Source of the DNA: Gemmatimonadota bacterium
GTDB lineage: Bacteria; Gemmatimonadota; Gemmatimonadetes; Gemmatimonadales; GWC2-71-9
Assembly: GCA_003222235.1 (NCBI GenBank)
Contig: QHVD01000151.1
Span: 15,594 to 22,649 of the forward strand
Direction: 5' to 3'
DNA: 7,056 nt
How positions within the stretch are numbered: the stretch's first letter is position 1; the number at the start of each line of letters is the position of its first letter. The notes under the pieces are model-generated. The model was not told where the DNA came from, ran no database searches, and worked only from the letters and a program-made list of their open reading frames with translations. Positions 1 through 6,694 of the stretch are shown piece after piece. Position numbers and translations under genes: made by a program.

Positions 1-1066
1 CGCATCGCAGCGCCCAAGCGAGCCAGTGCACGAGCCGTACACCGTCCGCCCGGGCCGCCCGGCCGTCCTGCCAGATCTTGCACCAACGCACCCCGGGCCG
101 GGCGCGCGGCACGGCGGGCCGGGGCAGGCCTGCGAGGTCGCCGTACACCAGCGCGGGCACGTTCACGCCCGCCAGCGCGGCCGGATGATGCCACAGGGTG
201 AAGCGGGGGTTCACCTCGAGCAGGTATAACCGGCCGTCGGGACCTCGCTTGAAATCGAGCTTGGCGACGCCACGGAGGTCCAGCCGCCGGACCACCGCCC
301 GCCCCGCGGTCGCCACGTCCGCTGAGTCGGTGATGACCAACGCCGTGCTGTGACCGAACTGCGTCGGCCAGGTCCGGATCTTTCGCCCCGTGAACTCGGC
401 GACGATGTCCCCCGGCTCATCGACGTAGACGTGGTAGCTCTCGACGTCCGTTTCCGCGCCGGGCACGAGCGTTTGCGCCAGCATGGGAACGTTGGCGGCG
501 ACGATTCGCGGCCAGAGCACCCGCAGAGCTTCGAGGGTGTCGACCCGCAGCGCTTTCCCCGAGCCGCCGACCGGCGTCCAGCGGTCCGTGCGGCGCGTGA
601 GGGGCTTGATCACCACCGGAAAAGGGATGTCGATCTCCCGCAGGTCCGGCTGCTCGGCCGGGTCGAGCCGCCGTGCAGCGGGTACGGGCAGGTCCAGCCG
701 CCGTGCCAGGGTCTGGAAGCGGGACTTGTCCACCAGGTCTTCCACCAGTGCGGCGTCGGCCATGACGAAGCGGAACGCCGAGCGCAGCCGGTCCCGGAAG
801 CGGGAGACGAGCAGCAGCTCGCGATCCTCCTGGTAGAAGAGCACCGGGGGCTGGTGCTGCGCGGCGCCGAAGCGCACCAGCGTTTCGACCTGTTCCTCCC
901 CGCGATCCCACGTGTCTACCCAGGGAAGCGCGGCACGGGCGAAGCGCGAGTAGCGAGGAGGCGCTCCTGGGCGGGCCACGACCACGCACGCGATTCCGGC
1001 CAGGCCCAGGGGCCGAAGCAGATCCATGTCGCCCATGACGCAGGCGAGCGGCCGGGTCTCCGGCAT
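1..1066 (-). CDS. ATP-grasp family carboxylate-amine ligase, partial (C-terminus beyond window)
   Basis: The frame starts at ATG 1066-1064 and stays open to the window edge, giving 355 codons with no stop. I translated it by hand from the reverse strand. The fold is ATP-grasp: a pre-ATP-grasp N-terminal part (about 1-110), a DKSRF segment with Lys114, a VVIKP strand with Lys154, a glycine-rich loop (VGGSGKA, 166-172), and a metal-binding end ...LLEVNPRF with Glu284, Asn286 and Arg288. Family members use ATP to activate a carboxylate as acyl phosphate and join it to an amine or similar nucleophile. In polysaccharide clusters they are thought to amidate sugars or add amino acids. It follows the acyltransferase gene after only 2 bp, so it is co-transcribed. 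It is clearly different in sequence from the ATP-grasp protein at 5545. Most of the usual length (about 380-420 residues) is present. The substrate is unknown. Confidence 0.85.
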   Translation of the reverse strand, partial: MPETRPLACVMGDMDLLRPLGLAGIACVVVARPGAPPRYSRFARAALPWVDTWDRGEEQVETLVRFGAAQHQPPVLFYQEDRELLLVSRFRDRLRSAFRFVMADAALVEDLVDKSRFQTLARRLDLPVPAARRLDPAEQPDLREIDIPFPVVIKPLTRRTDRWTPVGGSGKALRVDTLEALRVLWPRIVAANVPMLAQTLVPGAETDVESYHVYVDEPGDIVAEFTGRKIRTWPTQFGHSTALVITDSADVATAGRAVVRRLDLRGVAKLDFKRGPDGRLYLLEVNPRFTLWHHPAALAGVNVPALVYGDLAGLPRPAVPRARPGVRWCKIWQDGRAARADGVRLVHWLAWALRC

Positions 1067-1068
1067 CT

Positions 1069-3468
1069 CTAAGGCTCCACCGGGGTGTGGCTCCGCTCAC
1101 GCCCCGGCTGCTGGTCTTCCACCTGGCCGGCTTCTACCGGACTGGGGGGGAGCAATGAGAACGGCAACCGGCCGAGGCGGCCCCGGATGGCCTGCTGCCA
1201 GCGGTAGACCGCCTCCGCCAGATCGCGCACCCAGATGAGCGTCCGGTAGCGGCTCCACACCCAGCGATACTTGCTCGCGTCCCGCTCGGCGCCGAACTTC
1301 GCCTTGAAGTCGCCGCGGCCCATCAAATCGAAGTTGGTGCACCCGAGTGCCATCGCCTTTTGCATCACCGTCCAGGTCATCAGCTCGGTCGGCCGGTACC
1401 AGCGGTATTGGGTGCGGTGCGTCCACATCCACAGCAGCAGCTCGTGGCCGTCCACCGTGAACATCCCCGTGGCAACGCAGGGACCGCCCTCCTTCAAGTA
1501 AACGGAGATGGCGATCAGGTTGCCGGCCGCCTTCATGTGGCGGAAGAACTCCAGCACGCGGCGTTTCCCGAATGGGACGCTGAAGCCGCGGCGGGCGTAC
1601 ACTTCTTTGATCTGGGAATAGTGTTCGTCCACGAAGGCTTCGTCGTCCTCGAGCCGAGTGACGAGTCCGAGCTTGATGGCGCGGCGCGCGTTGCGGCGTG
1701 CGCTCTCCTTCATCACCTTCGCCATCTTCGCCTCGTCGCCCGGGTAGAGGGGCGCCCGATAGGTGAAGACCGTCTCACCCCGGAACCCCGATGCCCGCAT
1801 CGCGACGGGGTCCAAATGGCTGCACATCAGTTCGATGTGGTGGACGCCGTGGCAGCGCCGGAGGAACGGCACCAGCGTGGCGGCGAGATCCGCCGAGGAG
1901 ACCCGCTGCTCGTCGAACAGGGGTCCCATGCTCACGGTCTGCCACCCCGGCAAGGGGGACCCGAACAGCCGCAGCGGGCCAAGTCGGACTAGGAGGCCCG
2001 GGAGACACCCCACGATTTCGTGGTCGCGCTCGAGGATCAAGTACAGCGGCCGGCCGCACCCCGAGGCCTCGAGTGAGCCGAGCCAGGCGCGTGTGTGAAC
2101 GACGCGGTGGTGGTCGAAGCGCCGCACCAGCGCGTCCCACCCCTGCTCCTCCGCGGGCGTGGCGTTCCGCACCGTGAGACGCCTCTTCCCCTGCCGGCGC
2201 CGGTCCGCGACCAACTGACCGTTCAGCGTTGACCGGTAGAGCTCGAGCACCTGCTCGGTCAGGACCTTCTCGTCCAGCGATCGCACGGCGGCGCGGCCGG
2301 CGACGCGTTGGCGTCGGCGCAGGACTCGCTCGAGCGCGGCAGCGATCGTCTCGGGCCGGTCGTCGGCGCACAGCTCGCAGCCGTCAATCCCATGGAGGCG
2401 GAGCGACACGTCCCCGACGGCCACGGAGACCACGGGGAGGTCGCATGCGAGGGCCTCCTTGACGACGTTGGGGGATCCCTCCTGCACAGACGTGCAGACC
2501 AGCACGTCGGCGGCGCTCATGTAGAGCGGCATCTCGGCATGGGACACGCCCCAGGCGACCACCAGTTCTGCCGGCAGGGAGCGGTTGAGGAGCGCCACCG
2601 CGTCCTGGGCCAGCGCGTGCCGTTTGCGCGCCTGGAACGGTCGGCCCACAAAGAGCACCACCCGCCGGTCGAGCGGCCACCCGAGGCGTCGGCGTGCCTC
2701 GTCCTGCGGGATCGGCTGGAACAGCTCCAGGTCGAGGCCGGACGGGATGACGGTCGGACGGGCGGAGGCGGGGAGGTACGCCTTCATGTGCTCGGACACG
2801 ACGATCACCGCGTCCGCCCGGCGCGCGACCGCGCGGCACAGCCGTTGTACCAGGCGGCCCTTCCAGCTGTGCCGCCCGGTCGCGTCGCTCACCATGCCCA
2901 GGAGGTCGCTCCCACGGAAGGTGACGACCAAAGGCACTCGCTTCGGCAGCGCCACGAGCCCGCTCTGGCCGAATTGGGCGTGGACCAGGTCGTAACGCCC
3001 CGTGGCAAGGCGACGCCGCACTTCGCGCCAGGCGCGCAGGTAGTTCCACGGCCTCTGGGCTCCGCGGAAGTGGAAGACCTCCACCTCGGCGCCCGCGGCC
3101 TGGAGGTAGTCGGCCTGGCGCTTGATGAAGTTCGTCGTGCGGGGTCGGTCTGGCGTCGGCCAGTCGGTCGTGACCATAAGGACGCGGAGCGGCCCGCGGG
3201 TCGCGGGTCGGGCGGGCGCGGCGTGGGACGAAGGACTCCGGCGCAGCGGCCGGGTGACGAGCTCGCCCACGCCGTGCACCAACTCTCCCACCACGGGCCA
3301 GGCGTCACCGGCCGTCCAGGTCTCGTTGCGGGTTCCGGGTGGCTGGCGGCCCAGCAGCTCGCGCAGACCTTGCCACCAGCTCGGGTAGCGACCAGGGTAC
3401 CCGCGCGGCGCTCCCGCGAGGATGTAGAGAAACCGTTTGACGTCTCCCCACACCCACCGCAGCGTCAC
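1069..3468 (-). CDS. ATP-grasp tail / GT4 glycosyltransferase / FemAB-like GNAT acyltransferase, in-frame fusion
   Basis: Open frame of 799 codons with three parts. Residues 1-39 are encoded by the 116-bp repeat and match the tail of the ATP-grasp protein upstream; residues 40-78 look like the natural end of that ATP-grasp domain. Residues about 94-415 are a GT-B glycosyltransferase of GT4 type: an N-terminal Rossmann strand (RVLMVTTDWP), a central GSDLLG loop, PSGLDLELF, and the E-x7-E signature with Glu330 and Glu338 in EGSPNVVKE. Such enzymes transfer a sugar from a nucleotide donor at the cytoplasmic membrane. Residues about 431-770 resemble GNAT/Acetyltransf_6 (FemAB, BioF2-like) proteins, with SMGPLFD near 513-519 and DLMGRGDFKAKFGA at 714-727. 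GTG 3468 is the only conventional start in the frame after the stop at 3558-3556, and it lies at the repeat boundary without a good ribosome site. Translation may really start at ATG 3177 (residue 98), with a possible separate GNAT start at GTG 2172. Glycosyltransferase and GNAT are usually separate genes. Confidence 0.85.
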   Translation of the reverse strand: MTLRWVWGDVKRFLYILAGAPRGYPGRYPSWWQGLRELLGRQPPGTRNETWTAGDAWPVVGELVHGVGELVTRPLRRSPSSHAAPARPATRGPLRVLMVTTDWPTPDRPRTTNFIKRQADYLQAAGAEVEVFHFRGAQRPWNYLRAWREVRRRLATGRYDLVHAQFGQSGLVALPKRVPLVVTFRGSDLLGMVSDATGRHSWKGRLVQRLCRAVARRADAVIVVSEHMKAYLPASARPTVIPSGLDLELFQPIPQDEARRRLGWPLDRRVVLFVGRPFQARKRHALAQDAVALLNRSLPAELVVAWGVSHAEMPLYMSAADVLVCTSVQEGSPNVVKEALACDLPVVSVAVGDVSLRLHGIDGCELCADDRPETIAAALERVLRRRQRVAGRAAVRSLDEKVLTEQVLELYRSTLNGQLVADRRRQGKRRLTVRNATPAEEQGWDALVRRFDHHRVVHTRAWLGSLEASGCGRPLYLILERDHEIVGCLPGLLVRLGPLRLFGSPLPGWQTVSMGPLFDEQRVSSADLAATLVPFLRRCHGVHHIELMCSHLDPVAMRASGFRGETVFTYRAPLYPGDEAKMAKVMKESARRNARRAIKLGLVTRLEDDEAFVDEHYSQIKEVYARRGFSVPFGKRRVLEFFRHMKAAGNLIAISVYLKEGGPCVATGMFTVDGHELLLWMWTHRTQYRWYRPTELMTWTVMQKAMALGCTNFDLMGRGDFKAKFGAERDASKYRWVWSRYRTLIWVRDLAEAVYRWQQAIRGRLGRLPFSLLPPSPVEAGQVEDQQPGRERSHTPVEP
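1075..1078 (-). promoter_or_regulatory. Ribosome binding site for the downstream ATP-grasp gene
   Basis: GGAG on the minus strand, 8 nt before the ATG at 1066. It lies inside the last codons of the preceding acyltransferase frame, whose TAG stop is at 1071-1069. This supports choosing ATG 1066 over the in-frame ATGs at codons 11 and 14. Confidence 0.55.
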
Positions 3469-5545
3469 GCCCTCGGGCCGCGGCCACCTCTTGCACGCCC
3501 GCTGCCACGGTGTACCTGGGCTCGAACCCCAGCACCCGCCGGATCTTCTCGAAGCTCACCCGGTAGTCTCGTGGATCGGCCATCGCATCCTGTTGGATGA
3601 CGCGCACGCCACCCACGACCTCCGCAACGATGTGCCCCAGGTCGGAGATGCGGTGGTTCAAGGCATCGCCCCCGACGTTGAAGATCTCCCCGGCTACGGC
3701 CCCCGCCGGCGCCTCGATCGCGGCGATGAAGGCGCGCGCGACGTCGCGGCAATGCACGTTGGGGCGCCACTGATTGCCGCCGAAGATCGAGATCTCGCCG
3801 TCCACCACGGCGCGCACCGTCAGCGTGTTGACGACGAGGTCGAAGCGCATGCGCGGCGACAGCCCGAACACGGTCGCGAGGCGAAGCACGACCGGCTCCA
3901 GGTCGCCGGACCGGTCGAAGATGATGTTCTCGCTCAGCACCCGCGTCTTGGCATAGAGGGACACGGGGTTGAGGCGTGACTGCTCGGTCAGGAGCGATTG
4001 GTTGCTGGCTCCGTAGACGCTGCAGCTCGACGCGAACACCAGGCGGCGCACGCCGTAGAAATTGCATGCCTCGACCAGCACCTTGGTCGCAGTGTAATTG
4101 AGGTTGATCGTCTCCTCGGGATCGAGGTTGCAGGCGGGGTCACCCACGATGGCCGCCAGGGCGACCACGGCGTGAACATCGCGCAGCGCGCGACTCACGT
4201 CACGGCTGCTGCAGATGTCGCCCGGAATCACCTCGAGGTGGGGGTGGTGCAACCCATCGATGCCGGCGCGGCCGTAATCGAACCGATCCAGGATGCGCAC
4301 GCGGTAGCCGCGCTCGAGGAGCATGCGGGTCAGATGCGAGCCGACAAAGCCCGCTCCACCGGTGACCAGCACGCGTCGCTGGCCGTCGGCGGCGCCGTGG
4401 TAGCGACCGGGGAGGATCGAGGAATCGAGCAGCTCGCGCAGACCTTGCCACCAGCTCGGGTAGCGACCAGGGTACCCGCGCGGCGCTCCCGCGAGGATGT
4501 AGAGAAACCGTTTGACGTCTCCCCACACCCACCGCAGCGTCACACCTTCGGAGTAGGCGGCGGACGGCGCCATCTTGTGACCGCGCAGCAGGTCCACCCA
4601 CAGGCGTGGAAAATCCACGCCGGCCGACACAGCCAGCTGGAGCGAACCCCAGAAGCGGCCGTTCACCTCCATCAGGGACGGGGCGTTGGTGCCGTCGTCG
4701 CGGAACTCCACCATGGCCGGCCCGTGCCACTTCATCTCGCACAGCAACCGCTCGGTGGGCTCGCGGAGCCGGGGGTCGAGCGCCACCGCGCGGCGCAGGC
4801 TGCTGCCGGACCCGGATGGCCGGACGTCCCGCAGCCGCTCGTGGGCGAACCAGGCCACGGGCTTGCCATGGTCGCACAGGGCGAAGACGCCCTTGCCCTG
4901 ACCGGGCACGAATCCCTGGATCAGCGGCCAGCGGTCCCCTTGCCGGCTCGCTTCGAGCGCTGCGTCGAGTTGGGCGGGGTGGCCGACGTAGCGGGCGCCG
5001 CCGCCCGGCCAGAACACGGCGCCGTCGAGCATGTTGCTGAAGCGGGGCTTGACGACGCAAGGGTAGCCCACCGCTTCGGCCGCCTCCCGGGCGTCTGCGA
5101 GCGAGGTCGGCACTCGGGTCGGCGGGATCGAAAGCCCGCAGGCGCTGGCGTAGCGCACGGTCTCCGCCTTGTCGAACGCCCGCAGCAGCATGTCGTCACG
5201 GCCGCACCCGACGATGATGCCCTGCGCCTCCCACGCCTGGCGCTCGGCGTTGCAGAGCAGGCACGCGCGTTCGGTGAGCGGCAGCACGATTGTCACACCG
5301 CGCTCCCGCGCCCAGCCACGCACCTCGGCAAAGGCCGCGACTGTTTCACCCGCCAGGCGAAAACGGCCACGGCAATACGTCGACCAGGCCGCGAGCGGCC
5401 ACCGCCGGTGGCTCGCGACGAGCACCTCGTGGCCGGCGCGGCCGAGCGAGCGCACGCAAGCAAGCGCCTGGTTGGTGTGTCCGTCCAGCACGAGCACGCG
5501 TTCCTGGGTCTCGCGTGTGTTCCGCGGCGTGAGATCCGGGCTCAT
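3305..5545 (-). CDS. ATP-grasp carboxylate-amine ligase fused to a C-terminally truncated NAD-dependent epimerase
   Basis: Open frame of 746 codons from ATG 5545. Residues 15-330 are an ATP-grasp ligase: a Rossmann-like start (RVLVLDGHTNQALACVRSLG), DKAET with Lys126, VVKPR with Lys166, Glu280 in MVEFR, and the metal/nucleotide site LMEVNGRFWGS with Glu293, Asn295 and Arg297. This predicts ATP-dependent ligation of a carboxylate to an amine. Residues 335-373 come from repeat copy B and are the start of the ligase's C-terminal tail. At residue 374 the natural tail is interrupted and an extended SDR epimerase begins (about 390-690). From about residue 691 the frame enters repeat copy A in a wrong frame and ends in some 55 meaningless residues. 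The start is well supported by GAGGAG 8 nt upstream and an ATGA overlap with the old LhgO stop. The natural gene was probably ATP-grasp joined to the glycosyltransferase; the fusion seen here looks secondary. Confidence 0.8.
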   Translation of the reverse strand: MSPDLTPRNTRETQERVLVLDGHTNQALACVRSLGRAGHEVLVASHRRWPLAAWSTYCRGRFRLAGETVAAFAEVRGWARERGVTIVLPLTERACLLCNAERQAWEAQGIIVGCGRDDMLLRAFDKAETVRYASACGLSIPPTRVPTSLADAREAAEAVGYPCVVKPRFSNMLDGAVFWPGGGARYVGHPAQLDAALEASRQGDRWPLIQGFVPGQGKGVFALCDHGKPVAWFAHERLRDVRPSGSGSSLRRAVALDPRLREPTERLLCEMKWHGPAMVEFRDDGTNAPSLMEVNGRFWGSLQLAVSAGVDFPRLWVDLLRGHKMAPSAAYSEGVTLRWVWGDVKRFLYILAGAPRGYPGRYPSWWQGLRELLDSSILPGRYHGAADGQRRVLVTGGAGFVGSHLTRMLLERGYRVRILDRFDYGRAGIDGLHHPHLEVIPGDICSSRDVSRALRDVHAVVALAAIVGDPACNLDPEETINLNYTATKVLVEACNFYGVRRLVFASSCSVYGASNQSLLTEQSRLNPVSLYAKTRVLSENIIFDRSGDLEPVVLRLATVFGLSPRMRFDLVVNTLTVRAVVDGEISIFGGNQWRPNVHCRDVARAFIAAIEAPAGAVAGEIFNVGGDALNHRISDLGHIVAEVVGGVRVIQQDAMADPRDYRVSFEKIRRVLGFEPRYTVAAGVQEVAAARGRDAAVGVGRRQTVSLHPRGSAARVPWSLPELVARSARAAGPPATRNPQRDLDGR
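3353..3468. repeat. 116-bp direct repeat, copy A
   Basis: Identical base for base to 4428-4543, with a constant offset of 1,075 bp. The bases just outside differ (C versus G at the low end, G versus A at the high end). At the high end a further 8 bp (3469-3476 against 4544-4551) match except for two bases; read in the ATP-grasp frame both are synonymous changes in the Glu-Gly codons. Copy A is read as ATP-grasp tail in the glycosyltransferase frame, and in a different frame as the out-of-frame end of the epimerase. It has no inverted termini and no transposase, so it is not an insertion sequence. Confidence 0.97.
3476..4375 (-). other. NAD-dependent epimerase/dehydratase module (extended SDR), C-terminus lost
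   Basis: Residues about 390-690 of the frame starting at 5545. It has the nucleotide-binding TGGAGFVG (395-402), GDI (442-444), LAAIVGDP, the SSCSVYG strand (506-512) and FNVGGD (622-627), all typical of nucleotide-sugar epimerases/dehydratases. The active-site tyrosine is Tyr531, but the usual Lys four residues on is Arg535 (YAKTR). The module stops after GFEPRYTVAAGVQEV, where family members normally run perhaps 20-40 residues further. There is no clear start of its own: GTG 4372 is in frame but has no ribosome binding sequence. It is flanked on both sides by the 116-bp repeat. It would modify a UDP-, dTDP- or similarly activated sugar; the substrate is not determinable. Confidence 0.85.
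4428..4543. repeat. 116-bp direct repeat, copy B
   Basis: Identical to 3353-3468. This copy follows directly from the ATP-grasp coding sequence (residues 335-373 of the frame from 5545), so its upstream side is in native context. Its other side joins the epimerase sequence, which has no similarity to what follows copy A. Both copies have the same reading phase relative to the ATP-grasp code, so recombination between them would restore an uninterrupted frame. Confidence 0.97.
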
Positions 5546-6694
5546 CGCGCGAGCTCCTCGATGCGATCAAGCCGGGCGACACGGCGTTGAGCACGTGGAA
5601 CGAGCGGTCATCTCCCAGACAGCGAAAATCCATGTCGAGCGTCCCGGTCTCGAGGTCGAGCAGCTGGGCGCGGATCCCCGCTTGGCCCCACCTGCGGTAT
5701 TGCGCGGGCCGGGTACCTTGCACGAGCTCGGCGGCGAGCTCGACGATCCGCCGCCGGCTGTATTTGCGGACCTCGCTCCACGCGAGCGATCGGAAATCGC
5801 CGGCGTTGGAGAAGAGCAGCCCCGCCTGGCGGGCGAGAATCTCCGCGCACTCGCCCAGGTCGAAGTTAGCCAGCCCGCCGTAGTGCTGCCGCCAGAAGGC
5901 GGGAATCGCGGTCGGTCCGATTTTCACGTTGCCGGCAGCGGTCAGGGTGAAGTGGACCCCGAGGAAAGGCTGGCGCAGATCCGGCACGGGGTAGATGTGG
6001 GTCTGTGGCGGCCGGCTGCCACCGTTGCCGTAGAGGTACAGGCCCTTGAACGGCAGAATGCGGTACCGCTCGCCGAAACCGTAGTCCCGGGCGATCCGGT
6101 CCGCGTAGAGCCCCGCGGCGTTGATCACGTAGCCGGCGGCGACCCGCCCCGCCGCTGTCCGCACGCCGCCCGCCTCGGCGCCGCGGTAGGCGGTGGAGGT
6201 GCAGATGGTGATCCCGAGCGCTCGCGCGTCAGCTACGACAGCGGCCACCACTTCGGCCGGGTCTACCGACGAGGTGGTCGGCGAGAAGAGCGCGCGCTCG
6301 TACGTGCGCACGCGAGGCTCGATGAGTCGCGCCTCCTCGGCGGTGAGCTCCTGCAGCTCGATCCCGTTGGCGCGGGCCCGGCGCACGAGCTCGTCCATGA
6401 CGGGAAGCTCCCCCGCGTTGCGGGCGACCACCAGCTTGCCGCAGCGGTTGATCCGCAGCCCGCGCGCTTCGCAGTAGGCCGTCCACGCGCGGTTTCCGGC
6501 CTTCGTGAAGCGCGCCTTCAGCGTGTCGGCCGTGTAGTAGAATCCCGGCCGCTCGCGTGCACGCCGCAGTCGTTCTCTTTCTCGATGAGCGTGACCGCCG
6601 CCTCCGGATGACGGCGTTTCAGCTCGAGTGCGATCGTGAGGCCGATGACGCCCCCGCCGATAATCAGGAAATCAGCCGTGCCGGCGGTCCTCAT
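5542..6694 (-). pseudogene. lhgO: LhgO-family FAD-dependent L-2-hydroxyglutarate oxidase, broken by two frameshifting deletions
   Basis: Start ATG 6694, with GGAG 5 nt upstream. The first segment has the FAD-binding DFLIIGGGVIGLTIALEL and LIEKEN motifs. After GVHASGR, at about 6545-6548, the frame changes: the natural continuation GFYYTADTLKARF is in another frame, and the conserved NSGVxHA stretch of the family is missing (about 22 nt). The middle segment is long and intact: RCGKLVVA, PFKGLYLY, THIYPVPD, PFLGVHFT, GNVKIGPTAIPAF and GIRAQLLD, then HVLNAVSPG. At about 5568-5573 a second deletion (roughly 34 nt by family comparison) shifts the frame again, and the natural end DRIEELAR-stop follows. 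Adding both missing pieces gives about 402 residues, close to the usual family length. As read, translation stops at 6520-6518 after 58 residues, so the gene should be inactive unless the deletions are assembly errors. The enzyme oxidises L-2-hydroxyglutarate or a related 2-hydroxy acid with FAD. Confidence 0.8.
5554..5559 (-). promoter_or_regulatory. Ribosome binding site for the ATP-grasp/epimerase frame
   Basis: GAGGAG on the minus strand, 8 nt upstream of ATG 5545. It lies in the last codons of the original LhgO frame, which reads DRIEELAR and then stops at TGA 5544-5542, overlapping the ATG as ATGA. This strongly supports the 5545 start. Confidence 0.65.

Noticed and set aside
417..1100. 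Minus-strand open frame of 227 codons overlapping the low-edge ATP-grasp gene
   Set aside because: Its translation is Arg/Pro/Gly-rich without motifs. The neighbouring frame from ATG 1066 shows clear ATP-grasp residues and stays open to the window edge.
1144..1150. Run of seven G (C on the coding strand) near the end of the acyltransferase as a phase-variation tract
   Set aside because: It is short, lies in a Pro-rich C-terminal tail after the catalytic domain, and slippage there would change only the last few dozen residues.
2308..3600. Plus-strand open frame of 430 codons opposite the glycosyltransferase
   Set aside because: No family motif, compositionally biased, and the minus strand carries the GT4 E-x7-E signature.
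3353..4543. Composite transposon or insertion sequence bounded by the 116-bp repeats
   Set aside because: The repeats are internal coding sequence of the ATP-grasp gene, have no inverted ends, and there is no transposase or integrase between them.
3998..5590. Long plus-strand open frame (530 codons) opposite the ATP-grasp/epimerase gene
   Set aside because: It is rich in Arg, Ala, Gly, His and Pro with no recognisable motif, and lies antisense to clear enzyme domains. Long antisense frames are expected in DNA this GC-rich.
5169..6611. Plus-strand open frame of 480 codons opposite the LhgO region
   Set aside because: Same antisense shadow effect. The minus strand carries recognisable FAD-enzyme motifs, and this frame has none.
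5542..6694. Programmed ribosomal frameshifting in the LhgO-family gene
   Set aside because: At both breaks conserved residues are absent as well as the frame being shifted, and I see no slippery heptamer, so block deletions explain it better.
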